NCBI GenBank assembly: GCA_017937805.1
Contig: JAGBCX010000070.1
Coordinates: forward strand, 1-48,850
DNA length: 48,850 bases
Reading direction: 5' to 3'
Source of the DNA: Alistipes sp.
GTDB lineage: Bacteria > Bacteroidota > Bacteroidia > Bacteroidales > Rikenellaceae
A program made the position numbers and the translations under genes. Positions 8,583-16,500 of the stretch are shown here, in pieces; positions within the stretch are counted from its first letter, which is position 1; each line of letters begins with the position of its first letter. The notes under the pieces were generated by a model. That model saw only the letters and a list, made by a program, of their open reading frames with translations. It had not been told where the DNA came from and did no database searches.

Positions 8583-9770
8583 ATGAACAACACTCCTCAC
8601 ATAACACTTGCGCAGTTACAAGGGCGTATATCCATCGCTCTGGCAGATGCTTTGCCACTGCCGGTGTGGGTGAGTGCGGAGATTGCCGATATTAAAATTA
8701 ACGCTTCGGGGCATTGCTACATCGAACTTATCGAGAAGAACGAAAAGACAGGCGCAACCGAGGCACAAGCAAGGGCTACGATTTGGCGTTCGCAGGTGAT
8801 GAGTACCATAGGTCACTTCGAGCGCGAGAGCGGACAACGCCTTGCGAAGGGTATGAAGATACTCTTCAAGGCGACCGTTTCGCACCACGCGGTCTATGGT
8901 ATGTCGTTGCAAATTCAACAGATTGATGCCCTACACACCATAGGCGATATGGAACGCCGCCGACAGCAGACCATCGAGCAACTCCAAAAGGAGGGCGTGT
9001 GGGAGATGAATCGCTCTCTTCCAATGCCGTTGGTAGTACAGCGTGTAGCAGTGATTTCGAGTGCTACGGCGGCGGGCTACCAAGACTTTATGAAGGAGTT
9101 GAGCAGAAGTGCTTACCGCATCAAAACTGAACTTTTCGAGGCGACAATGCAGGGCGAGAGGTGCGATGAAAGCATTGTGGCGGCACTCTACGCCGTTGTA
9201 GAGCGTAGTGACGAGTTCGATGCCGTAGCGATAATTCGTGGTGGAGGCTCTACGGGCGACTTGGAGTGTTACAACTCCTACTTATTGGCTTTTGCCGTAA
9301 CGCAATTTCCATTGCCCGTGCTGACAGGTATTGGTCACGACAAGGATACAAGCGTTACCGATATGGTGGCACATACGCCACTGAAAACCCCTACCGCTGT
9401 GGCGGCGTGGATTGATGGGCGAGCAACCGATTTTGATGGAGCGTTGGAGTATTGCGCCATCTCGTTGCGCGATATTTGCCGACAAGCAACACACTCGGCA
9501 GCACTCCGCTTGGAGCAGTTCTCGGCAGATTTGCGCCACTTGGCGGAGCGAACTTTGCAGGGCGAAAAGCAACGCTTGGAGGGCATAGCAACGGTGGTGG
9601 CAAATTTCGCCCCCGAGCGCATATTTCGACTCGGTTATGCCATAGCACGCAAGGAAGGAAAAGCGTTGCAAAGCGTGGATAGTGTAAGTATTGGAGATAG
9701 CATAAACATATCGCTTGCCAACGGAGAAATCAACGCCAAAGTCGTCGAAAAATTGAGAATTGAGAATTAA
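8583..9770 (+). CDS. xseA: Exodeoxyribonuclease VII large subunit
   Basis: A 395-residue catalytic subunit of ExoVII, which degrades single-stranded DNA from both ends. The N-terminal OB fold (residues 1-105; ITLAQLQGRISIALADALPLPVWVSAEI) is followed by the catalytic domain with AIIRGGGSTGDLECYNS and TGIGHDKDTSVTD, both family signatures. Length is close to normal for Bacteroidetes. The partner gene xseB follows, but is separated by the R3 repeat at 9801-9921. The last residues (KLRIEN) and stop are encoded in a TTGAGAATT tandem repeat, so the extreme C-terminus seems repeat-derived. Confidence 0.96.
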   Translation: MNNTPHITLAQLQGRISIALADALPLPVWVSAEIADIKINASGHCYIELIEKNEKTGATEAQARATIWRSQVMSTIGHFERESGQRLAKGMKILFKATVSHHAVYGMSLQIQQIDALHTIGDMERRRQQTIEQLQKEGVWEMNRSLPMPLVVQRVAVISSATAAGYQDFMKELSRSAYRIKTELFEATMQGERCDESIVAALYAVVERSDEFDAVAIIRGGGSTGDLECYNSYLLAFAVTQFPLPVLTGIGHDKDTSVTDMVAHTPLKTPTAVAAWIDGRATDFDGALEYCAISLRDICRQATHSAALRLEQFSADLRHLAERTLQGEKQRLEGIATVVANFAPERIFRLGYAIARKEGKALQSVDSVSIGDSINISLANGEINAKVVEKLRIEN

Positions 9771-9800
9771 GAATTGAGAATTATATTTTCCAAATTGTTG

Positions 9801-9921
9801 AAATCGTCAATGATTAAGCTATTTTTGTGCGTTACGCAGTAGCGGAAAGCGCAGCATACTTGGGCGTATGTGAGCATTTACGCTACAAGTAAGGTGCAAA
9901 AAGAGTTAATCAGAACGATTT
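9801..9921 (+). repeat. R3 structured palindromic element, copy 1
   Basis: A 121 bp rod. Outer stem AAATCGT/ACGATTT (9801-9807, 9915-9921); TGATT-A-AGCT with AGTT-AATCA; TTTTTGTGC (9822-9830) with GTGCAAAAA (9894-9902); GTAGCG (9839-9844) with CGCTAC (9881-9886); apical CATAC/GTATG (9855-9859, 9866-9870) followed by TGAGCA. Pairings are retained with different bases in the other two copies. It splits xseA from xseB. Confidence 0.8.
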
Positions 9922-9949
9922 TGGGTAATTGAAGAGAAAAGCCAAATTT

Positions 9950-10126
9950 ATGACTTACAAAGAGGCGATAGCGGAGATTGAGAAGATATTAAAGTCTTTG
10001 AGAGAGGAGCAGAACAGTATCGACACCCTCTCGGAGCGAGTGGCAAGAGCAACGGAGTTGATTGCGCTCTGCCGTGAGAAACTACGCAAAGCAGAAAACG
10101 ATGTGAATAAGGTTCTCGAAGAGTAA
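9950..10126 (+). CDS. xseB: Exodeoxyribonuclease VII small subunit
   Basis: A 58-residue helical protein, MTYKEAIAEIEKILKSLRE..., matching the XseB family in size and in the pattern AIAEIEKIL ... LSERVARATELIALCREKLRKAE. It binds the XseA coiled-coil region in ExoVII. The ATG at 9950 is preferred to an upstream TTG at 9929 because the family begins with the TYKEA-like motif. It ends 3 bp before the methyltransferase ATG at 10130, so the two are probably translated from the same message. Confidence 0.92.
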   Translation: MTYKEAIAEIEKILKSLREEQNSIDTLSERVARATELIALCREKLRKAENDVNKVLEE

Positions 10127-10129
10127 ACA

Positions 10130-10969
10130 ATGGGTGCAATTCAAAAAATAGTCAAGTGGGCACTAAACCATCTGCCACGCACCTTCTTGCAGAGGGTTGC
10201 AGGGTGGGGTGTGCCGATATTGGGCGTGTGGTACGCAGGTCGTGGGCGCAAGTGCCCTATCTGCGGTAAGCAGGTGCGAGAGTTTTTGCCATACGGCTAT
10301 AGCATATCGCGCCGTGATGCCCTATGCCCACGATGCCTTGCGTTGGAGCGACACCGCTTGTTGTGGCTCTACATCGAGCGCGAAACCGACCTCTTGAATG
10401 GCTACCCTACACTGCTTCATATCGCCCCTGAGGTTGCCCTGAAACGCCAATTTGAAAAGCACTACGGCGAGGAGCACGCCGACCGCTATCTCACAGCCGA
10501 TTTGGAGAGCCCGTTGGCGAAGTTGCACTTCGATATTCAGGATATTCCTCTCGCAGACGAGAGCGTCGATGTAGTGATTTGTAACCATATTCTTGAACAC
10601 GTTGAGGACGATAGAAGGGCTCTGCGAGAGTTGCACCGCATACTCCGCAAAGGGGGTTGGGGCGTGGTGTTGGTACCACAAGACCTCGACCGAGAAAAAA
10701 CCTTTGAAGATGACTCGATAACCTCGCCCGAGGAGCGTGCAAGGGTGTTCGGGCAGTACGACCACCGCCGCATCTATGGGCGCGATTATGCCGACCGCCT
10801 ACGCGAATGTGGCTTCGAGGTGGAGGATATTGAGTACGAAAAGCGACTTTCCGAAGAGGAGCGAAAACAATACGCAACGGCAGGAGAGCGTTTGTATATT
10901 GTGAAACGGAAAACGGAAAACGGAACCGACGACAAACCGAGGGCAGAGGGTGCTTGCACACTATGCTGA
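10130..10969 (+). CDS. Class I SAM-dependent methyltransferase with N-terminal zinc ribbon
   Basis: A 279-residue protein. The N-terminal segment carries CPICGK and CPRCLALERHR, two CxxC pairs suggesting zinc binding (residues about 43-70). The methyltransferase core follows, with LHIAPE as the SAM-binding region, DIQDIPLADESVDVVICNHILEHVEDD as motifs II/IV and LRKGGWGVVLVPQD further on, i.e. the type-11 methyltransferase pattern. The substrate is unknown. It follows xseB after 3 bp. The last about 20 residues (TENGTDDKPRAEGACTLC) are encoded by the R2 repeat that begins near 10905, indicating that repeat insertion extended or replaced the original C-terminus. Confidence 0.8.
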   Translation: MGAIQKIVKWALNHLPRTFLQRVAGWGVPILGVWYAGRGRKCPICGKQVREFLPYGYSISRRDALCPRCLALERHRLLWLYIERETDLLNGYPTLLHIAPEVALKRQFEKHYGEEHADRYLTADLESPLAKLHFDIQDIPLADESVDVVICNHILEHVEDDRRALRELHRILRKGGWGVVLVPQDLDREKTFEDDSITSPEERARVFGQYDHRRIYGRDYADRLRECGFEVEDIEYEKRLSEEERKQYATAGERLYIVKRKTENGTDDKPRAEGACTLC

Positions 10970-11010
10970 GGTGCGAAGGAGGAAAAGCCTGCAAAGCAGG
11001 ATTAAAACTG
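10905..11010 (+). repeat. Interspersed repeat family R2, copy A
   Basis: A CGGAAAA tandem tract (10906-10923), then GAGGGCAGAGG, a hairpin with arms GTGC/GCAC and TT loop, CTATGCTGAG, and a second hairpin CCTGC-AAA-GCAGG followed by ATTAAAA. It overlaps the 3' end of the methyltransferase gene. Copies B-D are at 18412, 18552 and 30821. Confidence 0.7.
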
Positions 11011-11026
11011 AAAATCCATAGAGTGG

Positions 11027-11147
11027 AAATCGTAAATGATTAGGCTATTTTTGTGCTAAACGAGGGAACGAAAGCGCAACATAGTAAGCCTATGTGAGCA
11101 TTTCGTTATCCGAAGAGCAGTGCAAAAAGAGCCAATCAGAACGATTT
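11027..11147 (+). repeat. R3 structured palindromic element, copy 2
   Basis: A 121 bp rod with the same outer stem AAATCGT/ACGATTT. The second stem is TGATT-A-GGCT with AGCC-AATCA; the third TTTTTGTGCT with AGTGCAAAAA; the inner stem GGAACGAAA with TTTCGTTATCC (imperfect); the apex CATAG/CTATG, then TGAGCA. Differences from copy 1 keep the pairing. It lies 26 bp upstream of the RelA-type gene, in what would be its leader. Confidence 0.8.
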
Positions 11148-11173
11148 TAGGTAATTAAAGCAACAAGGGTGTT

Positions 11174-13381
11174 ATGAATTTATTTGAGAGATATAGCAAA
11201 TTGAGAACTGCTGTAAAAAATCAGTTCTCGACCACCACGCAGGAGTTGGTGGATAAGGCGCTTGTGTTCGCTGAGGAGCGAATGGAGGGTTTGACACGCT
11301 ACGATGGAAGCCCGATGTTGGACCATGCGGTAGAGGTGGCACATATTGTCGCTACCGAAGTTGGTCTTGGGCGAAACTCTACCCTTGCATCAATTCTCCA
11401 CGATGTGGTGCGCATCGAGGCGAAACGAGATGATGACGAGGCCCTTGAAGCCCTGCTCGAAACAATCCGCAAGGAGTTTGGCGAGGAGGTTATAGGTGTG
11501 GTTATGGGATTGACAAATATCTCGGAACTCAAACTCAACACCCACTCCGACCAAGCATCGGACTTCCGAGATATGATTGTGTCGTACTCGGAGGACCCTC
11601 GTGTTATTTTGATAAAACTCGCCGACCGCCTCGAAGTGATGCGCTCGATAGCAATGTTCCCTGAGGAGAAGCGACAAAAGAAGGCATGGGAGTCGATGAA
11701 TCTCTATGCGCAGATTGCCCACAAACTCGGTCTGTACAACATCAAGAGCGAGTTGGAGGACCTCTCATTGGCACAACTCGAACCTGCTGACCACAAGCAT
11801 ATTACCGATAAGTTGCGTGAAGGCGAGCAGGAGCGTTTGAACTTTATTGAGCGTTTTGTCGAGCCTATTCGCAAGGGACTTGATGCGGCAGGTATAAAGT
11901 ACCACATAAAGAGCCGAACAAAATCTGTTTACTCCATCTGGAACAAGATGCGCAAGCAGAAGGTGCCTTTCGAGGGTGTTTACGACATCTTTGCTATTCG
12001 TATTATCATCGACTGCCCCGAAAATCTCGAAAAGGCGCAGTGCTGGTTGGCATACTCGATTGTGAGCGACTTCTACACGCCAAACACCGACCGTATGCGC
12101 GATTGGATTTCGATTCCGAAGTCGAACGGTTACGAGTCGTTGCACACGACCGTTGCTGCGGGCGATGGCAAGTGGGTGGAGATTCAGATTCGTACCGAGC
12201 GAATGGACAATATCGCCGAGTTGGGTATTGCTGCCCATTGGCGATACAAGGGTGTAAATCAAGGTGCACAGACCAGCGAGAAGTGGTTGCAGCGTCTGCG
12301 TGAAACAATGAGCGAAACCAAAGAGGATATTGCCGAGCGTTTCGATGCAAAACCCGCTTCGGGCGAGATTTTTGTCTATACCCCGAATGGAGATATTCGT
12401 AAGTTGCCCGAAGGAGCAACGGTACTCGACTTTGCCTTCGATATCCACTCCAACCTCGGTTGTACCTGCTCGGGTGGTAAGGTAAATGGTCGTGCCGTGC
12501 CTATTCGTGAGCCATTGCATAATGGCGATATTGTCGAGATTCTGACGCAGAAAAACCAGCAGCCAAAGGCTGATTGGTTGAACTTTGTCGTAACTCAAAA
12601 GGCAAAGCAGAAAATCAAGTCTGTAATCCGCGAGGAGCAGGCGAAGAGCGCAAATCTTGGTCGTGAAGAGTTGGAGCGCAAGTTGAAAAACTGGAAGATA
12701 ACCAAGAGCATAGATGAGGTTGTTGCCTACCTCTGCAAATACTACAAGCAACGCACCGGCACAGCCCTTTACGAACTTATTGCCGAGGAGAAAATAGACC
12801 TTGCCGTAGTTAAGGAGATACTCTCAAAGTGGCTTTCGGGAGAGGCTGACGAGGAGCGCCGTGCAGCGGAAGCGGAGGCAGAGGCTCGCCGCCGAGCCGC
12901 CACATCGGCACCTGCAAAGCAGTCGAGTGATGCGTTGGTTATTGACGAGAGTATCAACAATATTGTATATAAACTCGCCAAGTGTTGTAACCCGATTAAG
13001 GGTGATGATATTTTCGGCTTTGTAACTATAAGTACGGGTATCACCATTCACCGTACCGACTGCCCGAATGCAAAGCGTATGCGCGAACAGTATCCATATC
13101 GTGTGATGGAGGCTAAATGGCGCGAGAGTGCGCAGGGAGCATTCCGTGTTACGATTGCCATCAATGCCAACGACTCGGCAGGATTGGTAAATCAGATTAC
13201 CGAGGTGGTGAGTCGCGATATGAAGTTGAATATCCGTTCGATAAATCTCAACTCGCGAGGCGATGGTACAGGTGTAGGAACAATCAGCGTGGAGGTGCCT
13301 TCAGTGGGCGTTGTGGATATGCTTATTCATGCCATAATGCGCATTAAGGGTATTCAGAGAGCTTACCGAGTAAAAAACTAA
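11174..13381 (+). CDS. RelA/SpoT-family (p)ppGpp synthetase, probable degenerate hydrolase domain
   Basis: 735 residues; makes the stringent-response alarmone (p)ppGpp. Domains in order: HD-type domain (about 25-175), synthetase (about 230-350; KSVYSIWNKM, YESLHTTV, EIQIRTERMDNIAELGIAAHWRYK), TGS (about 393-455; EIFVYTPNGDIRKLPEGATVLDFAF), helical and conserved-cysteine region, ACT domain at the end. Synthetase motifs are intact. In the HD domain H51 and H76-D77 are kept, but the expected HDxxED glutamate-aspartate pair at 80-81 is R-I, so hydrolysis is probably lost, making it RelA-like. A second, SpoT-like enzyme would be expected elsewhere in the genome. The R3 element lies just upstream. 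Confidence 0.92.
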   Translation: MNLFERYSKLRTAVKNQFSTTTQELVDKALVFAEERMEGLTRYDGSPMLDHAVEVAHIVATEVGLGRNSTLASILHDVVRIEAKRDDDEALEALLETIRKEFGEEVIGVVMGLTNISELKLNTHSDQASDFRDMIVSYSEDPRVILIKLADRLEVMRSIAMFPEEKRQKKAWESMNLYAQIAHKLGLYNIKSELEDLSLAQLEPADHKHITDKLREGEQERLNFIERFVEPIRKGLDAAGIKYHIKSRTKSVYSIWNKMRKQKVPFEGVYDIFAIRIIIDCPENLEKAQCWLAYSIVSDFYTPNTDRMRDWISIPKSNGYESLHTTVAAGDGKWVEIQIRTERMDNIAELGIAAHWRYKGVNQGAQTSEKWLQRLRETMSETKEDIAERFDAKPASGEIFVYTPNGDIRKLPEGATVLDFAFDIHSNLGCTCSGGKVNGRAVPIREPLHNGDIVEILTQKNQQPKADWLNFVVTQKAKQKIKSVIREEQAKSANLGREELERKLKNWKITKSIDEVVAYLCKYYKQRTGTALYELIAEEKIDLAVVKEILSKWLSGEADEERRAAEAEAEARRRAATSAPAKQSSDALVIDESINNIVYKLAKCCNPIKGDDIFGFVTISTGITIHRTDCPNAKRMREQYPYRVMEAKWRESAQGAFRVTIAINANDSAGLVNQITEVVSRDMKLNIRSINLNSRGDGTGVGTISVEVPSVGVVDMLIHAIMRIKGIQRAYRVKN

Positions 13382-13401
13382 CTCAAAATATAATTACAAC
13401 T

Positions 13402-14376
13402 ATGAAAAATCTTACAAAGCTTTTTATTTTTGCGGTTGCGGCACTTGTTGCAACAGCTTGTGCAGAGTCGAAGCGTAGCGGAAATCCCATTTTTGAGGGG
13501 TGGTATGCCGACCCTGAAGGTGTAATATTTGGTGACACCTATTGGGTCTACCCAACTTGGTCAAAACCATTCCCCGAGCAGTTGCACTTTGACGCATTCT
13601 CCTCGAAAGACCTTGTGACATGGACCAAACATGAGCGCATTATCGACAATACAGAGATTAAGTGGCTCAATAGCGCATTGTGGGCTCCATCAATTATCGA
13701 GAAAGATGGCAAATATTACCTTATGTTCTCGTGTAACAATGTCAAGCAGGGCGAAGTGGGTGGTATTGGTGTTGCAGTTGCCGACAATCCGGCTGGACCA
13801 TTCAAGGATTTGCTCGGCAAGCCTCTCATCAACGATATTATCAATGGCGCACAACCTATTGACCAATTTGTATTTAAGGATACCGATGGTACATACTATA
13901 TGTATTATGGTGGTTGGAAACACTGCAACGTCTGCAAACTCAATGACGATTTTACAGGTTTTGTGCCATTCGAAGATGGTGAGATATTCAAGGAGATTAC
14001 TCCGGGTGAGTATGTCGAGGGTCCATTTATGTTTATCAAAGATGGCAAGTACTACTTTATGTGGTCGGAGGGCAAGTGGCGCAAAGACAACTATCGTGTA
14101 GCGTATGCTATTGCCGATAATCCACTCGGACCATTCGAGTCGCGCGGTGTAATTTTGCAGACCGACAAGACAATCGGCACAGGTGCCGGACACCACTCCG
14201 TAATGCACAATCCGCGCAGCGGAAAGTACTACATCGTATATCACCGCCACCCACTCGGCTCTACCGATGGTGACGACCGCCGCACCTGCATAGATGAATT
14301 ACTCTTTGATAAAGAGGGCAATATTCTCCCTGTGAAGATGACCTTCGAGGGTGTCGAGGCCGACCCGTTGAAATAG
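13402..14376 (+). CDS. GH43-like glycoside hydrolase lipoprotein
   Basis: 324 residues. Signal peptide with lipobox (VATAC, C20) points to a lipidated, probably outer-membrane or periplasmic protein. Five-bladed propeller features of family 43: an early base Asp in WYADPEG (D37), a middle Asp in QPIDQFVFKD and the acid Glu in YVEGPFMF. Repeated blade-type sequences such as DGKYYLMFS and DGKYYFMWSEG support this. Family members cleave arabinan, xylan side chains or beta-galactans; the exact substrate is not evident. It lies 20 bp after the RelA-type gene and converges with the VWA gene, with only 2 bp between the stop codons. Confidence 0.88.
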   Translation: MKNLTKLFIFAVAALVATACAESKRSGNPIFEGWYADPEGVIFGDTYWVYPTWSKPFPEQLHFDAFSSKDLVTWTKHERIIDNTEIKWLNSALWAPSIIEKDGKYYLMFSCNNVKQGEVGGIGVAVADNPAGPFKDLLGKPLINDIINGAQPIDQFVFKDTDGTYYMYYGGWKHCNVCKLNDDFTGFVPFEDGEIFKEITPGEYVEGPFMFIKDGKYYFMWSEGKWRKDNYRVAYAIADNPLGPFESRGVILQTDKTIGTGAGHHSVMHNPRSGKYYIVYHRHPLGSTDGDDRRTCIDELLFDKEGNILPVKMTFEGVEADPLK

Positions 14377-14378
14377 CA

Positions 14379-15236
14379 TTATATGCCTATAGGCAGACTG
14401 CGAGAGCCGATATTCAGCACTTCTATCAACTCCGATATAGAGGAGTTGTAGCTCATGGCTATGTACGGTGGGTGACCTACTGTTGCACGACAACTCATTA
14501 TATATGTATACAACTGCTCCGGTACAACACTCGACATATCCATCATCAAATGGGCATGGCGTATCTCTAACGGAACTTCATAGGTCGTTGGGAAAATTAT
14601 AGACGAGTGATTGGCATCGGAGCTTAGATGCACATTCATAAAGAGTGTGTTACCATCTGTTGTGGAAATACTCTGCAATTTATGAGATGCCGCACGTAGC
14701 ATTTCGTAGTTTGCATCTGATGCCTCACCGTCTGTTATATTGAATACTAACGGTGGGAAAGAGTCCATATTCTCCTCTTTTGCGCACCAATCTGCAACAA
14801 GATCTATTACTCGGTTTATCATCTTATACATAGGCGTTGCTCCTTGTGCTTGTGGCTTAACCCAACACGGCACCTTCGACTCCAACAAGCGAACTGAGTT
14901 CTTAAATGTTTCGTGTCTCAACATATAAGAGTTCTTTTCCACATTTTGACTTGCTAATGCTGTTATTGGATAGAACATCAACTCATCTCCAAACAAGGAG
15001 TAGACTTCATCGCCAGAGTAACCAATAAGCGCAACATCGTAGTAATAGCGATAATTGCCATCGCGACGAGTGCGCATTATTAACTCGTCTACAAGCTCTC
15101 CTACAACTATAGAAACAGCCTCAGACTTCGACAACTCCCAACCTTTTAGTATCATTCGGCCACTCATAGAGCACGACTGGTCAATTGCTATAACTATTGC
15201 TGCTCTATGTCGGCGTGTAATCTCCTGTGAATACAT
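14379..15236 (-). CDS. VWA-domain protein (TerY-like) with intact MIDAS
   Basis: 285 residues, no signal peptide, so cytoplasmic. The metal-ion-dependent adhesion site is complete: D19-x-S21-x-S23 in AIDQSCSMSG, T134 in GATPMYK and D169 in NITDGEASD. This type of free-standing VWA protein is known from tellurium-resistance-linked (TerY) modules and from bacterial kinase/phosphatase signalling clusters. Here it is co-directional with a kinase-like gene whose stop lies 4 bp upstream of this ATG, so the two are almost surely co-transcribed and functionally linked. No PP2C phosphatase gene accompanies them. Role unknown; a phosphorylation-controlled adaptor is plausible. Confidence 0.75.
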   Translation of the reverse strand: MYSQEITRRHRAAIVIAIDQSCSMSGRMILKGWELSKSEAVSIVVGELVDELIMRTRRDGNYRYYYDVALIGYSGDEVYSLFGDELMFYPITALASQNVEKNSYMLRHETFKNSVRLLESKVPCWVKPQAQGATPMYKMINRVIDLVADWCAKEENMDSFPPLVFNITDGEASDANYEMLRAASHKLQSISTTDGNTLFMNVHLSSDANHSSIIFPTTYEVPLEIRHAHLMMDMSSVVPEQLYTYIMSCRATVGHPPYIAMSYNSSISELIEVLNIGSRSLPIGI

Positions 15237-15240
15237 CTCT

Positions 15241-16395
15241 CTATAATATTTTATCTATACGTCCATCTCGATATACCTTATAGACTCCGTCCTCCTTTTC
15301 GATACTTGTTACGCCATTCTTGAAGGGTTTTATTCCAACTCCTCGACCACAAGTTATAACAACCTTACCCGTAGCATCTATAAAGTGCCATATCTCTCCA
15401 ACTTTAACCAATGCGACTCCTTCGCTAAACTCAAATGCCAAGTCATAGTAGGGCGGTATCACAAAACGACCGCCTATGGTAAAACCCCAATATCCATTGT
15501 AGTATTCGAGCGTAGGAGTGGCGGAAGGTGCAATATCTTCCCGCTTCATATCCAACAGATTTTTCAACTGAGGAAGGGCTGGAATTGGCGAATGGAGGAG
15601 TTTTGCTATACGATAGTGACGGACATCGCCTCGCTCGGCAAACAGCTCTTCTATCCGATGCAACCTCTCATCTTTATCTTCAATAGCAAGATGTGGACTA
15701 ATTACTAAATAGTCGTTATTCTCTATTTCCTTGCTAAAACTCCTATCCAGAGCGATAGCGGCCAATACTGTTGTAATAAGGGCTATTGGATAATCGTCTA
15801 TATCCCGACCAAAATAGGCTCTATCTCGAAGTGGGTGTTGAAATTGTCGCGTACCAATCTCGACACAATCATCAATCGTAAAGCCCTCACGATACATCGC
15901 ATCAAAATCTATCAGATGGAGTCCATCGTTGGATAAAATAATGTTTTCGGGCTTCAAATCGCCATGCGCCCACCTCTCATTAAGTAGCGAAATTGCAAAC
16001 TCTTCGAACATCTGCGACAATGCCGCCATCTTCAAAGGTTTGTTGTATAGCTCCTCAATTTTGCTCTGCAACGACACACCCTCATACCAATCACACAGCA
16101 CAACATCGGCAAGACCATACTTTCTATCACTCGAATTGACAAGCAACTCCTTCGGATAGTAGCGGTCGCCATATATTGCGCGCAGATTGTGATGCTGACG
16201 CATATAGACACGCATAGCCATCTTGCGCCCTTCGCACATAACCTCGAATACTATCACCGAATTACCTATCGAACAGCACAATTTGTCGCTATTACCCGCC
16301 TCGAAAATAGGATATATCTGACGAGAACCAAGCGTTCGCGACATTATATCCAGATGCTTTACCGAGAGTATGTATTGTGATACAGACGCAATCAT
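15241..16395 (-). CDS. Eukaryotic-like protein kinase fold with C-terminal WG-like repeats
   Basis: 384 residues. The catalytic loop HGDLKPEN (144-151) is intact and the magnesium-binding loop reads DFD (163-165) instead of DFG. The usual VAIK lysine position appears to be R62 (MAMR), so activity may be altered. Residues about 295-384 (YYNGYWGFTIGGRFVIPPYYDLAFEFSEGVALVK-type pattern) resemble WG repeats, a binding module. It forms a two-gene operon with the VWA gene. A TAnnTTTG box lies only 5 bp before the ATG at 16395; either the mRNA is leaderless or the true start is Met18 (16344), which would still keep the kinase core. Confidence 0.75.
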   Translation of the reverse strand: MIASVSQYILSVKHLDIMSRTLGSRQIYPIFEAGNSDKLCCSIGNSVIVFEVMCEGRKMAMRVYMRQHHNLRAIYGDRYYPKELLVNSSDRKYGLADVVLCDWYEGVSLQSKIEELYNKPLKMAALSQMFEEFAISLLNERWAHGDLKPENIILSNDGLHLIDFDAMYREGFTIDDCVEIGTRQFQHPLRDRAYFGRDIDDYPIALITTVLAAIALDRSFSKEIENNDYLVISPHLAIEDKDERLHRIEELFAERGDVRHYRIAKLLHSPIPALPQLKNLLDMKREDIAPSATPTLEYYNGYWGFTIGGRFVIPPYYDLAFEFSEGVALVKVGEIWHFIDATGKVVITCGRGVGIKPFKNGVTSIEKEDGVYKVYRDGRIDKIL

Positions 16396-16399
16396 ATAA

Positions 16400-16407
16400 C
16401 AAAATTA
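16400..16407 (-). promoter_or_regulatory. Promoter -7 box for the kinase-VWA pair
   Basis: TAATTTTG on the minus strand (16407-16400) fits TAnnTTTG. The start codon at 16395 is just 4 bp downstream, so transcription would begin at or after the A of that ATG. Confidence 0.5.
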
Positions 16408-16440
16408 CGACTTCCCGACCGAATTTGCAACTCAAAGGAC

Positions 16441-16483
16441 CAAAAACGACATGGGCCACCTCCAAAAAGGTGGCCCATATCGT
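16441..16483 (-). terminator. Rho-independent terminator of the DUF4091 gene
   Basis: Perfect 10 bp stem ATGGGCCACC (16451-16460) with GGTGGCCCAT (16469-16478), extended by ACGA/TCGT. On the minus strand it is followed by a T run (complement of AAAAA at 16442-16446). It lies 18 bp after the stop at 16501. Confidence 0.85.
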
Positions 16484-16500
16484 TCAAATCGGTCACTACT

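Noticed and set aside
9929-9949. TTG start extending xseB upstream
   Set aside because: The extension KRKAKF is not part of the family and overlaps the R3 flank; ATG 9950 fits.
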